A model generated the notes under the pieces. That model was not told where the DNA came from and searched no databases. It saw only the letters and a list, made by a program, of their open reading frames with translations. This document shows positions 1-5,746 of a stretch of 8,119 bases of DNA, one piece after another. The DNA is from Bacteroidaceae bacterium (GTDB lineage: Bacteria; Bacteroidota; Bacteroidia; Bacteroidales; Bacteroidaceae), in assembly GCA_021443285.1 (NCBI GenBank), contig JABUUG010000018.1:1-8119 (forward strand), given 5' to 3'. Made by a program: the position numbers and the translations under genes. Each line of letters begins with the position of its first letter. Within the stretch, counting starts at the first letter, position 1.

Positions 1-65
1 GCGGCGCAAGGTTCGTGTTCACACTGCCATACGGCAGCGCAGAGAAGGAAGGAGGGGCGATATGA
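1..65 (+). CDS. Sensor histidine kinase, C-terminal fragment (partial, runs off the left edge)
   Basis: The frame starting at base 3 is open from the window edge and ends at TGA 63-65. It reads GARFVFTLPYGSAEKEGGAI. The block G-A-R-F-V-F-T-L-P matches the last beta strand of histidine kinase HATPase_c domains, which typically end in G(T/A)xFxFTLP. It is therefore the tail of a sensor kinase whose catalytic body lies outside the window. Its stop overlaps the start of the next gene as ATGA (62-65), and the purine-rich stretch AAGGAAGGAGGGG (45-57) inside its last codons would serve as a ribosome binding site for that gene. This points to translational coupling. The fragment is short, so the family call rests on one motif plus the kinase-like neighbour. 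Confidence 0.7.
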   Translation, partial: GARFVFTLPYGSAEKEGGAI

Positions 66-2098
66 GAAGTTTTTTAGGAACTAAAGATAATTTTTGGGGA
101 GTTAAAGAAGTTAAGGGAGTTAAAGACATTAGCTTCTGCGGCAGCGGATTCTCATCTCTCTTCCACCTCTCAACTATTCTGCTGCTTCTTGTTTCATTGT
201 TCATCAGCAGTCATGCTGATGCCAAGAACTCTGATTTGTATGCAGAGAGAGACAGCCTGATGGCTCTGCTCGGAAAGATACCCAGTGATTCGGCGCGCCT
301 TGATAAGACGTATGAGTTGGTAAGGGAATACACGGAGAGAGTATGGTGCGAAGACCTCATAGAATACGGCAGAAATCTGGCAGTGAAGCAGAAGAACCAT
401 GAGGGGGAGGTCATCATGCTCGGCTTGAGAGCGCGGTGGGCAATGGCGTTCAACGACTGGAAGCGCGTGGAGAAATACATGATGGAGCAGCGACATAAGG
501 CGTTGGAATACAAGTGTTATGACGCTTATCTGAATCAGATAGACGGTGTGATATACAGGTCGTCCGCCTCAAACCATTATGAGTTTTCGTGGCAGATGAT
601 GAAGATAATGGAGAACGACGTCATAGCCCTTGGCGCAAAAGGCTACAAGGAATATGGGGAGTATGTCTATATAGCAAAGGCAAACTATTTCTTCAACAAG
701 GGAGAGGTGGACAAGTGTCGCGACGTGGTGCTTGAAGCGCTGAACAGCGACGTGAAGATGTCCGTATACAGCAGGAAGGAGCTGTATCATGTGCTCGCCG
801 ACGCGATGCTTTCAGACAAGCATTATGAGCGGTGTGTCGTCTATGCCGACTCCGTGCTGATGTATTACGACAAGCATCTGCCACGCCTGAAAAACACCGG
901 CGACGGCAGGGCGAACATGACAGCGGCAGTGCTCATGAAGGTGGAAAGCTACTGGAACATGAAGCAGTATGCCGACATGAAGAAGTGTCTTTTGGAGGCA
1001 GCCGAATATGCCGGAGACATGGAGCCCGCCGCCAGTGCAATAGACTATATGTGGGCAATGTACCACCTTGGCATAAAGGACTATGAAACGAGCCTCAGGG
1101 TGTTCGACGATGCCATTGGGCGACTGAGAGACCAGCTGCCGGACATGGACCTGCTGAACCTGGAGAAGGACAGGGTGCTCGTCATGAGGGCGATGGGCGA
1201 TGACGATGGGGCACTGAAGTTTTATCTGCCGAAAATCGCCGCCTACGACTCCTACTGCAACAGTATGCTGGAAGAGCAGAACGCCTACCTCGAAGGTCTG
1301 AAGGATGTGCTCGACCAGAAGGAGAAGGCAGAGGAAATAAGGGCATGGAAAGGCAGACTTATCGGCATACTCGGCGTGGTGGTGTTCATCCTGTTCCTCT
1401 TTGTCGTGATATATCTGATAAAGGTACGCAAGAAGATAAAGCATAACTACAGCGTTGCGGAGCATAACCTGATGCTGGCAAACGCTGCGGACAAGGACAA
1501 GGAGCGGTTCCTGCGCAACATAACCCAACTGATAAACGAGCCTCTCCAGCAGGTGGTTGAGGTTGCGGGAGTGTTGGCGGAGGAAACGTCGCTCTCAGCA
1601 GAGAGGAAGGAGCAGCTGCTCGCACAGAACAAGGTTAAGGTGGCTCTGGTGCTGAAGCTGGTGAACAATGTGCTCGACCTCTCACGACTGGAGGCCGGCA
1701 TGATGAAGTACAACAGCACGGAAATGGACGTGGCGATGGCAGTGCTGGAGTATGTCGTGGGCTTCAATGCGCGTAATGCTGACAACCCGATAGAACTGGA
1801 CTTTGTCGCCGACAGCTATAATATGCAGATGGACCCGTCGCGCTTCTCCGCCATGATGGAGTCGCTGTTCCCCGTAACTGAAGACAAGACATCAACCCCG
1901 AAGGAGAAACGCGAAGTGAGGGTAGAGGTGCTTGACGGAAAGCTTGTAATCACCGTAAAAGGCTCGCCATACGCATACGAAGACCAACTCGACGAGACGG
2001 AAAGGATGGTGAACAGCATAAATCGCTACATACTCCGCGATTTCAACTCTCAGTACGAGATAACGGAAAACCACGACATCGTGATGACGCTATCCTGA
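62..2098 (+). CDS. TPR-repeat transmembrane sensor with degenerate histidine kinase core (putative pseudokinase)
   Basis: The protein has 678 residues. It has an unusually long N-terminal extension (1-33), a signal-peptide-like hydrophobic stretch (about 34-54, possible cleavage after ADA), and a helical TPR-like sensor region (about 60-400). A coiled-coil-like segment (about 403-430), one membrane span (about 433-453) and a cytoplasmic kinase-like region follow. The dimerisation segment at 483-496 reads FLRNITQLINEPLQ and aligns with the classical FLANMSHEIRTPLN, so the phospho-acceptor His is Gln489 and the next Glu is Leu. The DxSRLEAG helix is kept. Downstream, the N-box Asn and the DxGxG-type ATP-lid motifs are not recognisable, although the region (about 591-678) keeps the general HATPase length. 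I infer a catalytically dead partner for the kinase encoded just upstream. ATG 62 is chosen because it gives an ATGA overlap behind a strong Shine-Dalgarno and no other in-frame ATG precedes the signal peptide. It may belong to the DUF5112/DUF5113-type sensor proteins of Bacteroidales, recalled from memory and not checked. Confidence 0.8.
   Translation: MRSFLGTKDNFWGVKEVKGVKDISFCGSGFSSLFHLSTILLLLVSLFISSHADAKNSDLYAERDSLMALLGKIPSDSARLDKTYELVREYTERVWCEDLIEYGRNLAVKQKNHEGEVIMLGLRARWAMAFNDWKRVEKYMMEQRHKALEYKCYDAYLNQIDGVIYRSSASNHYEFSWQMMKIMENDVIALGAKGYKEYGEYVYIAKANYFFNKGEVDKCRDVVLEALNSDVKMSVYSRKELYHVLADAMLSDKHYERCVVYADSVLMYYDKHLPRLKNTGDGRANMTAAVLMKVESYWNMKQYADMKKCLLEAAEYAGDMEPAASAIDYMWAMYHLGIKDYETSLRVFDDAIGRLRDQLPDMDLLNLEKDRVLVMRAMGDDDGALKFYLPKIAAYDSYCNSMLEEQNAYLEGLKDVLDQKEKAEEIRAWKGRLIGILGVVVFILFLFVVIYLIKVRKKIKHNYSVAEHNLMLANAADKDKERFLRNITQLINEPLQQVVEVAGVLAEETSLSAERKEQLLAQNKVKVALVLKLVNNVLDLSRLEAGMMKYNSTEMDVAMAVLEYVVGFNARNADNPIELDFVADSYNMQMDPSRFSAMMESLFPVTEDKTSTPKEKREVRVEVLDGKLVITVKGSPYAYEDQLDETERMVNSINRYILRDFNSQYEITENHDIVMTLS
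98..131 (+). repeat. Half copy of composite GTTAAAG repeat, period 9, inside a coding N-terminus
   Basis: Three 9-bp units lie head to tail: GTTAAAGAA (101-109), GTTAAGGGA (110-118) and GTTAAAGAC (119-127), followed by ATTA. The end GTTAAAGACATTA equals the reverse complement of the right inner end of the copy at 7981-8119. No opposing arm was found to its right. It is translated in frame as VKEVKGVKD within the N-terminal extension of the pseudokinase. Because the unit is 9 bp, gain or loss of units keeps the frame. Confidence 0.75.
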
Positions 2099-2140
2099 GT
2101 TGGTTATAAATCGGAAGTCAGAGGAAATGCCATGCAATAT

Positions 2141-2176
2141 AAAGGTAAGAACCGTGTGTTTCTTGCCTTTTTATTA
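2141..2176 (+). terminator. Rho-independent terminator of the sensor gene pair
   Basis: An 11-bp stem pairs 2141-2151 (AAAGGTAAGAA) with 2160-2170 (TTCTTGCCTTT). It contains one T-G wobble and an 8-base loop, CCGTGTGT. The 3' arm runs into a T-rich tail (TTTTTATTA). It lies about 40 bp after the stop of the pseudokinase gene, the expected place for its transcript end, and it separates that unit from the ATPase promoter. The opposite strand is also A/T-rich beyond the stem, so weak bidirectional action is possible. Confidence 0.7.
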
Positions 2177-2200
2177 TCCCCAAAACAAGTAAGAACCCTC

Positions 2201-2237
2201 TTAGTAACAACTTTCTTACTAATAAGTTTGTTACTAA
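2201..2237. promoter_or_regulatory. Operator-like palindrome with three 15-bp-spaced TTAGTAA/TTACTAA heptamers
   Basis: A perfect 10-bp inverted repeat, TTAGTAACAA (2201-2210) and TTGTTACTAA (2228-2237), encloses a smaller palindrome, CTTACTAATAAG (2215-2226). Seen as heptamers, TTAGTAA begins at 2201 (inverted orientation), and TTACTAA begins at 2216 and 2231, each step being 15 bp. The right arm overlaps the proposed -33 TTTG element of the ATPase promoter, so a bound protein would be expected to block transcription. The regulator is unknown. Autoregulation by the ATPase, which carries a winged-helix-like C-terminus, is one possibility. Confidence 0.55.
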
Positions 2238-2257
2238 AACAGAAATATATACCTTCG
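2227..2257 (+). promoter_or_regulatory. Candidate Bacteroidetes sigma-ABfr promoter for the ATPase gene
   Basis: TTTG at 2227-2230 is followed after 19 bp by TACCTTCG at 2250-2257, one mismatch from the TAnnTTTG -7 consensus. The spacing fits the known Bacteroidetes promoter layout. Transcription would start around 2262-2266, giving a leader of roughly 30 nt before ATG 2293 and almost none before GTG 2272. This favours the ATG as the start. Confidence 0.5.
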
Positions 2258-2292
2258 CACTCAAGAAACAAGTGTTTATAGAACCCACCTAT

Positions 2293-3417
2293 ATGGAAAA
2301 TCCGTTTGTATTCGGCAAGGCAGCTGAGGGAATATACTTCACAGACAGGCAGGAGGATGCCAAGCGTCTCCATGCAAATCTCACCCACGGCATCAATACG
2401 ATTCTTATATCTCCGCGTCGCTGGGGAAAGACCTCGCTGGTAAAGAAGGTCATTGGAGAGATGGATAATTCTGCCATCAAGGTTGTCTTCATTGATGTTT
2501 TTCAGTGCAAGTCGGAATACGATTTCTACAAACTCTTTGCCACTTCCGTAATAAAGAAGACTTCCTCAAAACTTGAGGAGTGGATGGAGATGGCTAAGGG
2601 GTTTCTTGCGAACATATCGCCAAAGTTTTCCTTTGGAACAGACCCGATGAACGATTTCTCAATATCTTTTGAATGGAATCCTCAGGATGACACGGAAGAG
2701 GCTATTCTATCATTGCCGGCAAAGATAGCAGAGAAGAAGGGCATCAGGATAGTGGTGTGTCTTGATGAGTTCCAGCAGATAGCAGATTTCTCCGACAGCA
2801 CCACCTTCCAGAAGAAACTGCGGTCAATATGGCAGCATCAGCAGGATGTTACTTATTGCATGTTCGGAAGCAAGAAGCATCTTATGGAAAACATCTTTAA
2901 CGACAAGAGTATGCCGTTCTATAAGTTCGGAGATATGATGTTCCTAAAGAAGATTCCTGCAGAGGAATGGGTGCCATTCATCTGTGAGAAATTCCATGAG
3001 ACGGGCAAGGTCATCACCGAGGAACAGGCAGGACGAATATGCGAATTGACGGAGGACATTTCTTCGTATGTGCAGCACCTTTCCTGGTTGGTTTGGTACA
3101 AGACCGATAAGGTCGTAACGAGCAAGGATATTGATGCTGCCATCGGCGACCTCCTTGAACAGAACAAGGTGTTTTTCCAAAGAGAGGTGGAACAGCTAAG
3201 CGAGTATCAGTTCAACTTCCTGAAGGCGCTTGCCAACGGGGTAACATCTGGGTTCAGCAGAAAGGACGTCATCAGGAAGTACCGGCTGGAGTCTTCCGCA
3301 AATATCCAAAGCGTAAAAAAGTCGTTGATAAAGAAAGACCTCATATATGTGGAAAATCAGGAAGTTGTGTTTGATGACTCGCTCTTCAAGCTCTGGCTGA
3401 AGAAATATAGTGATTAG
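2293..3417 (+). CDS. AAA+/STAND-like ATPase with C-terminal winged-helix-like region (ATP-binding protein)
   Basis: The protein has 374 residues from ATG 2293, beginning MENPFVFGKAAEGIYFTDR, which resembles the usual start of this Bacteroidales ATP-binding family. A GTG start at 2272 would add seven residues. The nucleotide-binding site is seen in a P-loop ISPRRWGKTS (39-48, lacking the usual first Gly), a Walker B strand IRIVVCLDEFQQI (ending about 162, acidic pair D158 E159), and a sensor-like strand TYCMFGSKK (187-195). The last about 70 residues (about 303-374) are helical with basic KKSLIKKDLI and a short hairpin, like the winged helix at the end of archaeal-type ATPases (ATPase_2 family). 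It is a soluble protein with no signal peptide or membrane span. It stands alone, with its own promoter and an upstream terminator, convergent with ribD. Members are widespread and often in accessory DNA. The molecular role is not established, and I assign none. Confidence 0.85.
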   Translation: MENPFVFGKAAEGIYFTDRQEDAKRLHANLTHGINTILISPRRWGKTSLVKKVIGEMDNSAIKVVFIDVFQCKSEYDFYKLFATSVIKKTSSKLEEWMEMAKGFLANISPKFSFGTDPMNDFSISFEWNPQDDTEEAILSLPAKIAEKKGIRIVVCLDEFQQIADFSDSTTFQKKLRSIWQHQQDVTYCMFGSKKHLMENIFNDKSMPFYKFGDMMFLKKIPAEEWVPFICEKFHETGKVITEEQAGRICELTEDISSYVQHLSWLVWYKTDKVVTSKDIDAAIGDLLEQNKVFFQREVEQLSEYQFNFLKALANGVTSGFSRKDVIRKYRLESSANIQSVKKSLIKKDLIYVENQEVVFDDSLFKLWLKKYSD

Positions 3418-3455
3418 CCACTTGAACCTCCCTGTAACATCATAAACAAAGAGAT

Positions 3456-3515
3456 ATGAAACAGAAACAAAAGAAAACACCAGTATTGAAGATGACCCCA
3501 GAAAGCTACATATAG
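3456..3515 (+). pseudogene. Possible 19-codon N-terminal remnant of an unrelated Bacteroidales protein
   Basis: An ATG preceded by CAAAGAGAT opens MKQKQKKTPVLKMTPESYI and then meets TAG at 3513-3515. The wording K-x-TPE-x-YI resembles, from memory, the beginning of a Bacteroidales hypothetical family that continues with (R)xxARxLPIYEC, a family found scattered in these genomes. Here the frame stops right after YI and none of the continuation is recognisable downstream. It overlaps the last codons of ribD on the other strand (3506-3515). It may be a genuine remnant left by a deletion, a tiny real peptide, or chance. Confidence 0.3.
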
Positions 3516-4522
3516 CAGAATGTGGAAAAGAAATCACCTCTACGATATTCGGAGATGATGTTGCGGTCATAGACTTTCTCGGAAAGGAACGCTGTGTTTT
3601 GTGGCAGCACGGGGGCTTTTGTGCCGTTATGCAAAAGCTCTGGCGAGCGTTCCACACGTATAATGTCCCACAGACCATTGTCTATGAAGAAGCGGTGGGT
3701 GTCTGCCCCGCCTTCCACTATCAGCGACTGCACGGGCTTCCCTGCCGCCTCGTCGAGTATGCTGCCGAGGGTTGCACCGTCTGCCAGTGCGTCGAGGCTT
3801 ATGGCGTTCATGCCCTCAACCTCTTCGGGATGGTGGGTAAGCACAAAGGGAACGGGGTTCTGTCCGTACCAATGGCGGACAGTCAGTGAGGGGTGGTCGC
3901 GCAGGTAAGTGGTGCGACCGACAAGAATGGCGTCGTTCTCCGCGCGCAGCTTGTGCGACAGCATCTGTGTCTTCTCGTTCGAGAGCATCACGGGGCTGTA
4001 GTCTTTGTCGAGAAATCCGTCGGCGCTCATTGCCCATTTCAGCGTGATGAACGGCCGGTGGAGCGTGTGGTAGGTGAAGAATGTGCGGTTTAGCCAGCGG
4101 CATTCGTCTTCAAGCACGCCCACCTCTACCTCTATACCTGCCTCGCGTATCCGCTGGATGCCCCTGCCCGACACTTCGGAGAAGGTGTCCACACAACCGA
4201 CAACCACCTTGCGCACACCCTTCTTTATGATAAGGTCTGCGCAAGGTGGTGTCTTTCCGTAGTGGGCGCATGGCTCCAGGCTGACGTAGATTGTTGCTTC
4301 GGGCAGCAGATGGTCGTTTCCCCGGCGGCTACAGTCGGCAAAGGCGTTCACCTCTGCATGGGCCTCGCCGCAGCGTATGTGGTAGCCCTCGCCAATGATA
4401 TTCCCCTCAGCATCAACGATTACCGCCCCCACCATCGGATTGGGACGGGCATTCTGCTGTCCCTGACGTGCAAGATGAAGGCAACGGTACATAGTATTAT
4501 TTACCATTGGACTATTTACCAT
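3506..4522 (-). CDS. ribD: Bifunctional diaminohydroxyphosphoribosylaminopyrimidine deaminase / 5-amino-6-(5-phosphoribosylamino)uracil reductase RibD
   Basis: RibD carries out the second and third steps of riboflavin synthesis. It deaminates the pyrimidine made from GTP by RibA, then reduces the ribose with NADPH, in the cytoplasm. The N-terminal cytidine-deaminase-like domain (about 11-140) has the zinc motifs HAEVNA (H55, catalytic E57) and PCAHYGKTPPC (C85, C94), plus the RPNPMVGAV block (26-34). The reductase domain (about 155-338) begins RPFITLKWAMSADG and contains LVGRTTYLRDHPSLTVR and IVEGGADTHRFF. The length of 338 is normal. The start is uncertain: ATGs at 4522, 4507 and 4492 are all in frame, and the repeated ATGGTAAAT creates the first two. 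The conserved part begins near MYRCLHLA (4492). It lies 82 bp behind the epimerase on the same strand and may share its transcript. No FMN riboswitch is seen. The last residues after EYRRGD (FFSTFCYM) could be a slightly altered tail. Confidence 0.95.
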   Translation of the reverse strand: MVNSPMVNNTMYRCLHLARQGQQNARPNPMVGAVIVDAEGNIIGEGYHIRCGEAHAEVNAFADCSRRGNDHLLPEATIYVSLEPCAHYGKTPPCADLIIKKGVRKVVVGCVDTFSEVSGRGIQRIREAGIEVEVGVLEDECRWLNRTFFTYHTLHRPFITLKWAMSADGFLDKDYSPVMLSNEKTQMLSHKLRAENDAILVGRTTYLRDHPSLTVRHWYGQNPVPFVLTHHPEEVEGMNAISLDALADGATLGSILDEAAGKPVQSLIVEGGADTHRFFIDNGLWDIIRVERSPELLHNGTKAPVLPQNTAFLSEKVYDRNIISEYRRGDFFSTFCYM

Positions 4523-4530
4523 TTACCATT
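4500..4530 (-). repeat. Three copies of ATGGTAAA-type 9-mer at the ribD start
   Basis: On the + strand TTTACCATT occurs at 4500-4508, 4515-4523 and 4522-4530, the last two overlapping by two bases. On the coding strand each copy contains an ATG. The first (4529) opens a five-codon frame ending TAG at 4512-4514, out of frame with ribD. The next two (4522, 4507) are in frame with ribD. The repeat therefore makes the true ribD start ambiguous and might act in translation initiation. Confidence 0.6.
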
Positions 4531-4561
4531 GTGGTTTATTTGATTATTGGGCTATTTTATA

Positions 4562-4597
4562 TTCTGGATGTTCCGGATATTCCGGAAGTTCCGGTCC
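4562..4597. repeat. Period-9 TTCCGG tandem array between the epimerase gene and ribD
   Basis: Four adjacent 9-bp units are present: TTCTGGATG, TTCCGGATA, TTCCGGAAG and TTCCGGTCC. The hexamer TTCCGG is constant in the last three. The array fills most of the 82-bp gap between the stop of the epimerase gene and the start of ribD. TTCCGGAA is self-complementary, so units could pair, but there is no T tail after a stem and it is not a typical terminator. Its sequence is unrelated to the GTTAAAG arrays, although the unit length is the same. Confidence 0.75.
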
Positions 4598-4604
4598 GTT
4601 TCAT

Positions 4605-5582
4605 TTAGTGCAGGCTTTGTGCTGTGAGGCGCACGCCCTCTGGCAGCAGTACTGTCGGCATATAGCCCAGTTCCTTGCATGCAGGGGTGATGTCGCACAT
4701 CCAGTTGCGCTGGCTCAGTATGTTGTACTTGTCGCGGTTGAGCACGGTCATGCGGTGGGTCATGCGGCCATAGTAGTCGCCGACGGTGGTTATCAGCTTC
4801 AGGACGGCGAGGGGGGCCTTGAGGCGTAGTACGCATTTCGCGTTGAGCTCTTTGATGATAAGGTCGGAGAAGTCGGTGGAAGAGTAGTTCTTGCCATCGG
4901 AGAGGAAATATGCCCTGCCCACAACATCCTTCTCCAAGGCGAGAAAGACTGCCTGCACGACATCCGTTACATATATAAAGGTGATGACCTGCGGCTTGTA
5001 GCCTACAGCAAAGTCGATGTGCTTCCTGATGGAGTCGAACATCATCAGATAGTCTTTCTCTCGCGGGCCGTAGACACCTGTCGGGCGGAGAATGACGTAG
5101 GGGAAGCCTTCCTGCTGGCGCAGGTACTGCTCTGCCAGGAGCTTGCTTTCGCCGTAAGCCGTGTTGGGCTGTGGGGTGTCCTGCTCTTTGATGGGCTCGT
5201 ATGGCTGCTGCTCCCTGATGGCTCCGAATATGCTGAGGCTGCTGATGAAGACAAAACGCTTCAGCTGGGGCTGAGTCTCGCGGACAGCGTCAATGAGGTT
5301 CTTCGTGCCGTCGGTGTTTATGCGGAAGAAGTCAGCCTTGTCGATGCACTTCGTTGCGCCGGCGGCATGCACCACATAGTCGAACTGCTGTTTGCCGAGC
5401 GCCTCTACGAGCTGCTCCTTGCTGCCCAGGTTCAGCTCAATCTTGTGTATTCTCTCGTCGGAGATATACTTCAGCGAGCTTGTCTTTCTTATGGCGGCAA
5501 AGGTGTTGAAGCCTCTCTTCACCGCCTCTTCGCAGATGAAGCTGCCGATGAAGCCCGTGGCACCAGTGATGAGGATGGTCAT
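4605..5582 (-). CDS. NAD(P)-dependent epimerase/dehydratase family protein (extended SDR)
   Basis: The protein has 325 residues. The Rossmann nucleotide-binding motif TGATGFIG (6-13, GxxGxxG) stands at the very N-terminus, followed by VVHAAG (70-75, the extended-SDR HxAA motif). Then come FISSLSIFG (112-120, catalytic Ser region), YGESK (143-147, catalytic Tyr143 and Lys147) and RPTGVYGP (166-173). It is an intact, probably active extended short-chain dehydrogenase, cytoplasmic with no signal peptide. The C-terminal substrate domain does not tell me the substrate. Similar proteins act on nucleotide sugars, dihydroflavonol-like compounds or 3-beta-hydroxysteroid-like compounds. ATG 5582 directly precedes the Rossmann strand, so the start is secure. 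It lies 164 bp downstream of the peptidase gene across a repeat hairpin and 82 bp upstream of ribD. Co-transcription with ribD is plausible, but no functional link to riboflavin synthesis is evident. Confidence 0.88.
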   Translation of the reverse strand: MTILITGATGFIGSFICEEAVKRGFNTFAAIRKTSSLKYISDERIHKIELNLGSKEQLVEALGKQQFDYVVHAAGATKCIDKADFFRINTDGTKNLIDAVRETQPQLKRFVFISSLSIFGAIREQQPYEPIKEQDTPQPNTAYGESKLLAEQYLRQQEGFPYVILRPTGVYGPREKDYLMMFDSIRKHIDFAVGYKPQVITFIYVTDVVQAVFLALEKDVVGRAYFLSDGKNYSSTDFSDLIIKELNAKCVLRLKAPLAVLKLITTVGDYYGRMTHRMTVLNRDKYNILSQRNWMCDITPACKELGYMPTVLLPEGVRLTAQSLH

Positions 5583-5642
5583 GCTGTTCTTTTAGTTGTA
5601 ATGAAATGGAGTTGGTGTGGAGACTTTTTAATGTAGTGAAGA

Positions 5643-5740
5643 GGAGTTAATGTGGAGTTAAAGTGACATTACTTTTTTGCGCAGGAGTCATTTGTCCCTT
5701 TAACTCCACATTAACTCCTCTTTAACTCCACATTAACTCC
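5643..5740. repeat. Composite inverted repeat, period-11 arms, between the peptidase and epimerase genes
   Basis: The left arm holds GGAGTTAATGT (5643-5653) and GGAGTTAAAGT (5654-5664). The right arm holds AACTCC at 5702, 5713, 5724 and 5735, exactly 11 bp apart. Bases 5641-5663 and 5698-5720 are perfect reverse complements over 23 bp with a 34-base loop. The loop edges carry GACATTAC (5665-5672) and AGTCATTTGTC (5686-5696), the same inner ends as the copy at 7981-8119. The right arm stops a few bases short of the peptidase stop codon (5747-5749), and weaker period-11 traces (GGAGTTGGTGT at 5608) extend left. The hairpin could stabilise the 3' end of the peptidase mRNA or reduce read-through. 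It lacks the U tail of a standard terminator. Confidence 0.85.
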
Positions 5741-5746
5741 CCTTTA

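Noticed and set aside
812..1528. Long open frame on the - strand opposite the pseudokinase gene
   Set aside because: It is antisense to a well-supported gene with TPR, membrane and HisKA-like features; the predicted peptide has no recognisable domain and looks like a codon-usage shadow.
2201..2237. Invertible promoter (phase-variation switch)
   Set aside because: The inverted arms are only 10 bp with 17 bp between them, too close for a known invertible segment, and no recombinase gene is nearby; an operator fits better.
2272..2292. GTG start for the ATPase
   Set aside because: It would leave almost no leader after the predicted promoter, and family members begin near MENPF, so ATG 2293 was preferred; it cannot be excluded.
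4523..4604. FMN riboswitch upstream of ribD
   Set aside because: The gap is only 82 bp, mostly repeat, and none of the conserved RFN-element blocks is visible.
5019..5636. 205-codon + strand frame opposite the epimerase gene
   Set aside because: It is antisense to a complete SDR with all motifs in order and runs into the repeat region; no motif supports it.
5641..5720. Standard rho-independent terminator
   Set aside because: The stem is strong, but the loop is 34 bases, the stem is A/T-rich and no T run follows the arm in either direction, so it is listed as a repeat instead.
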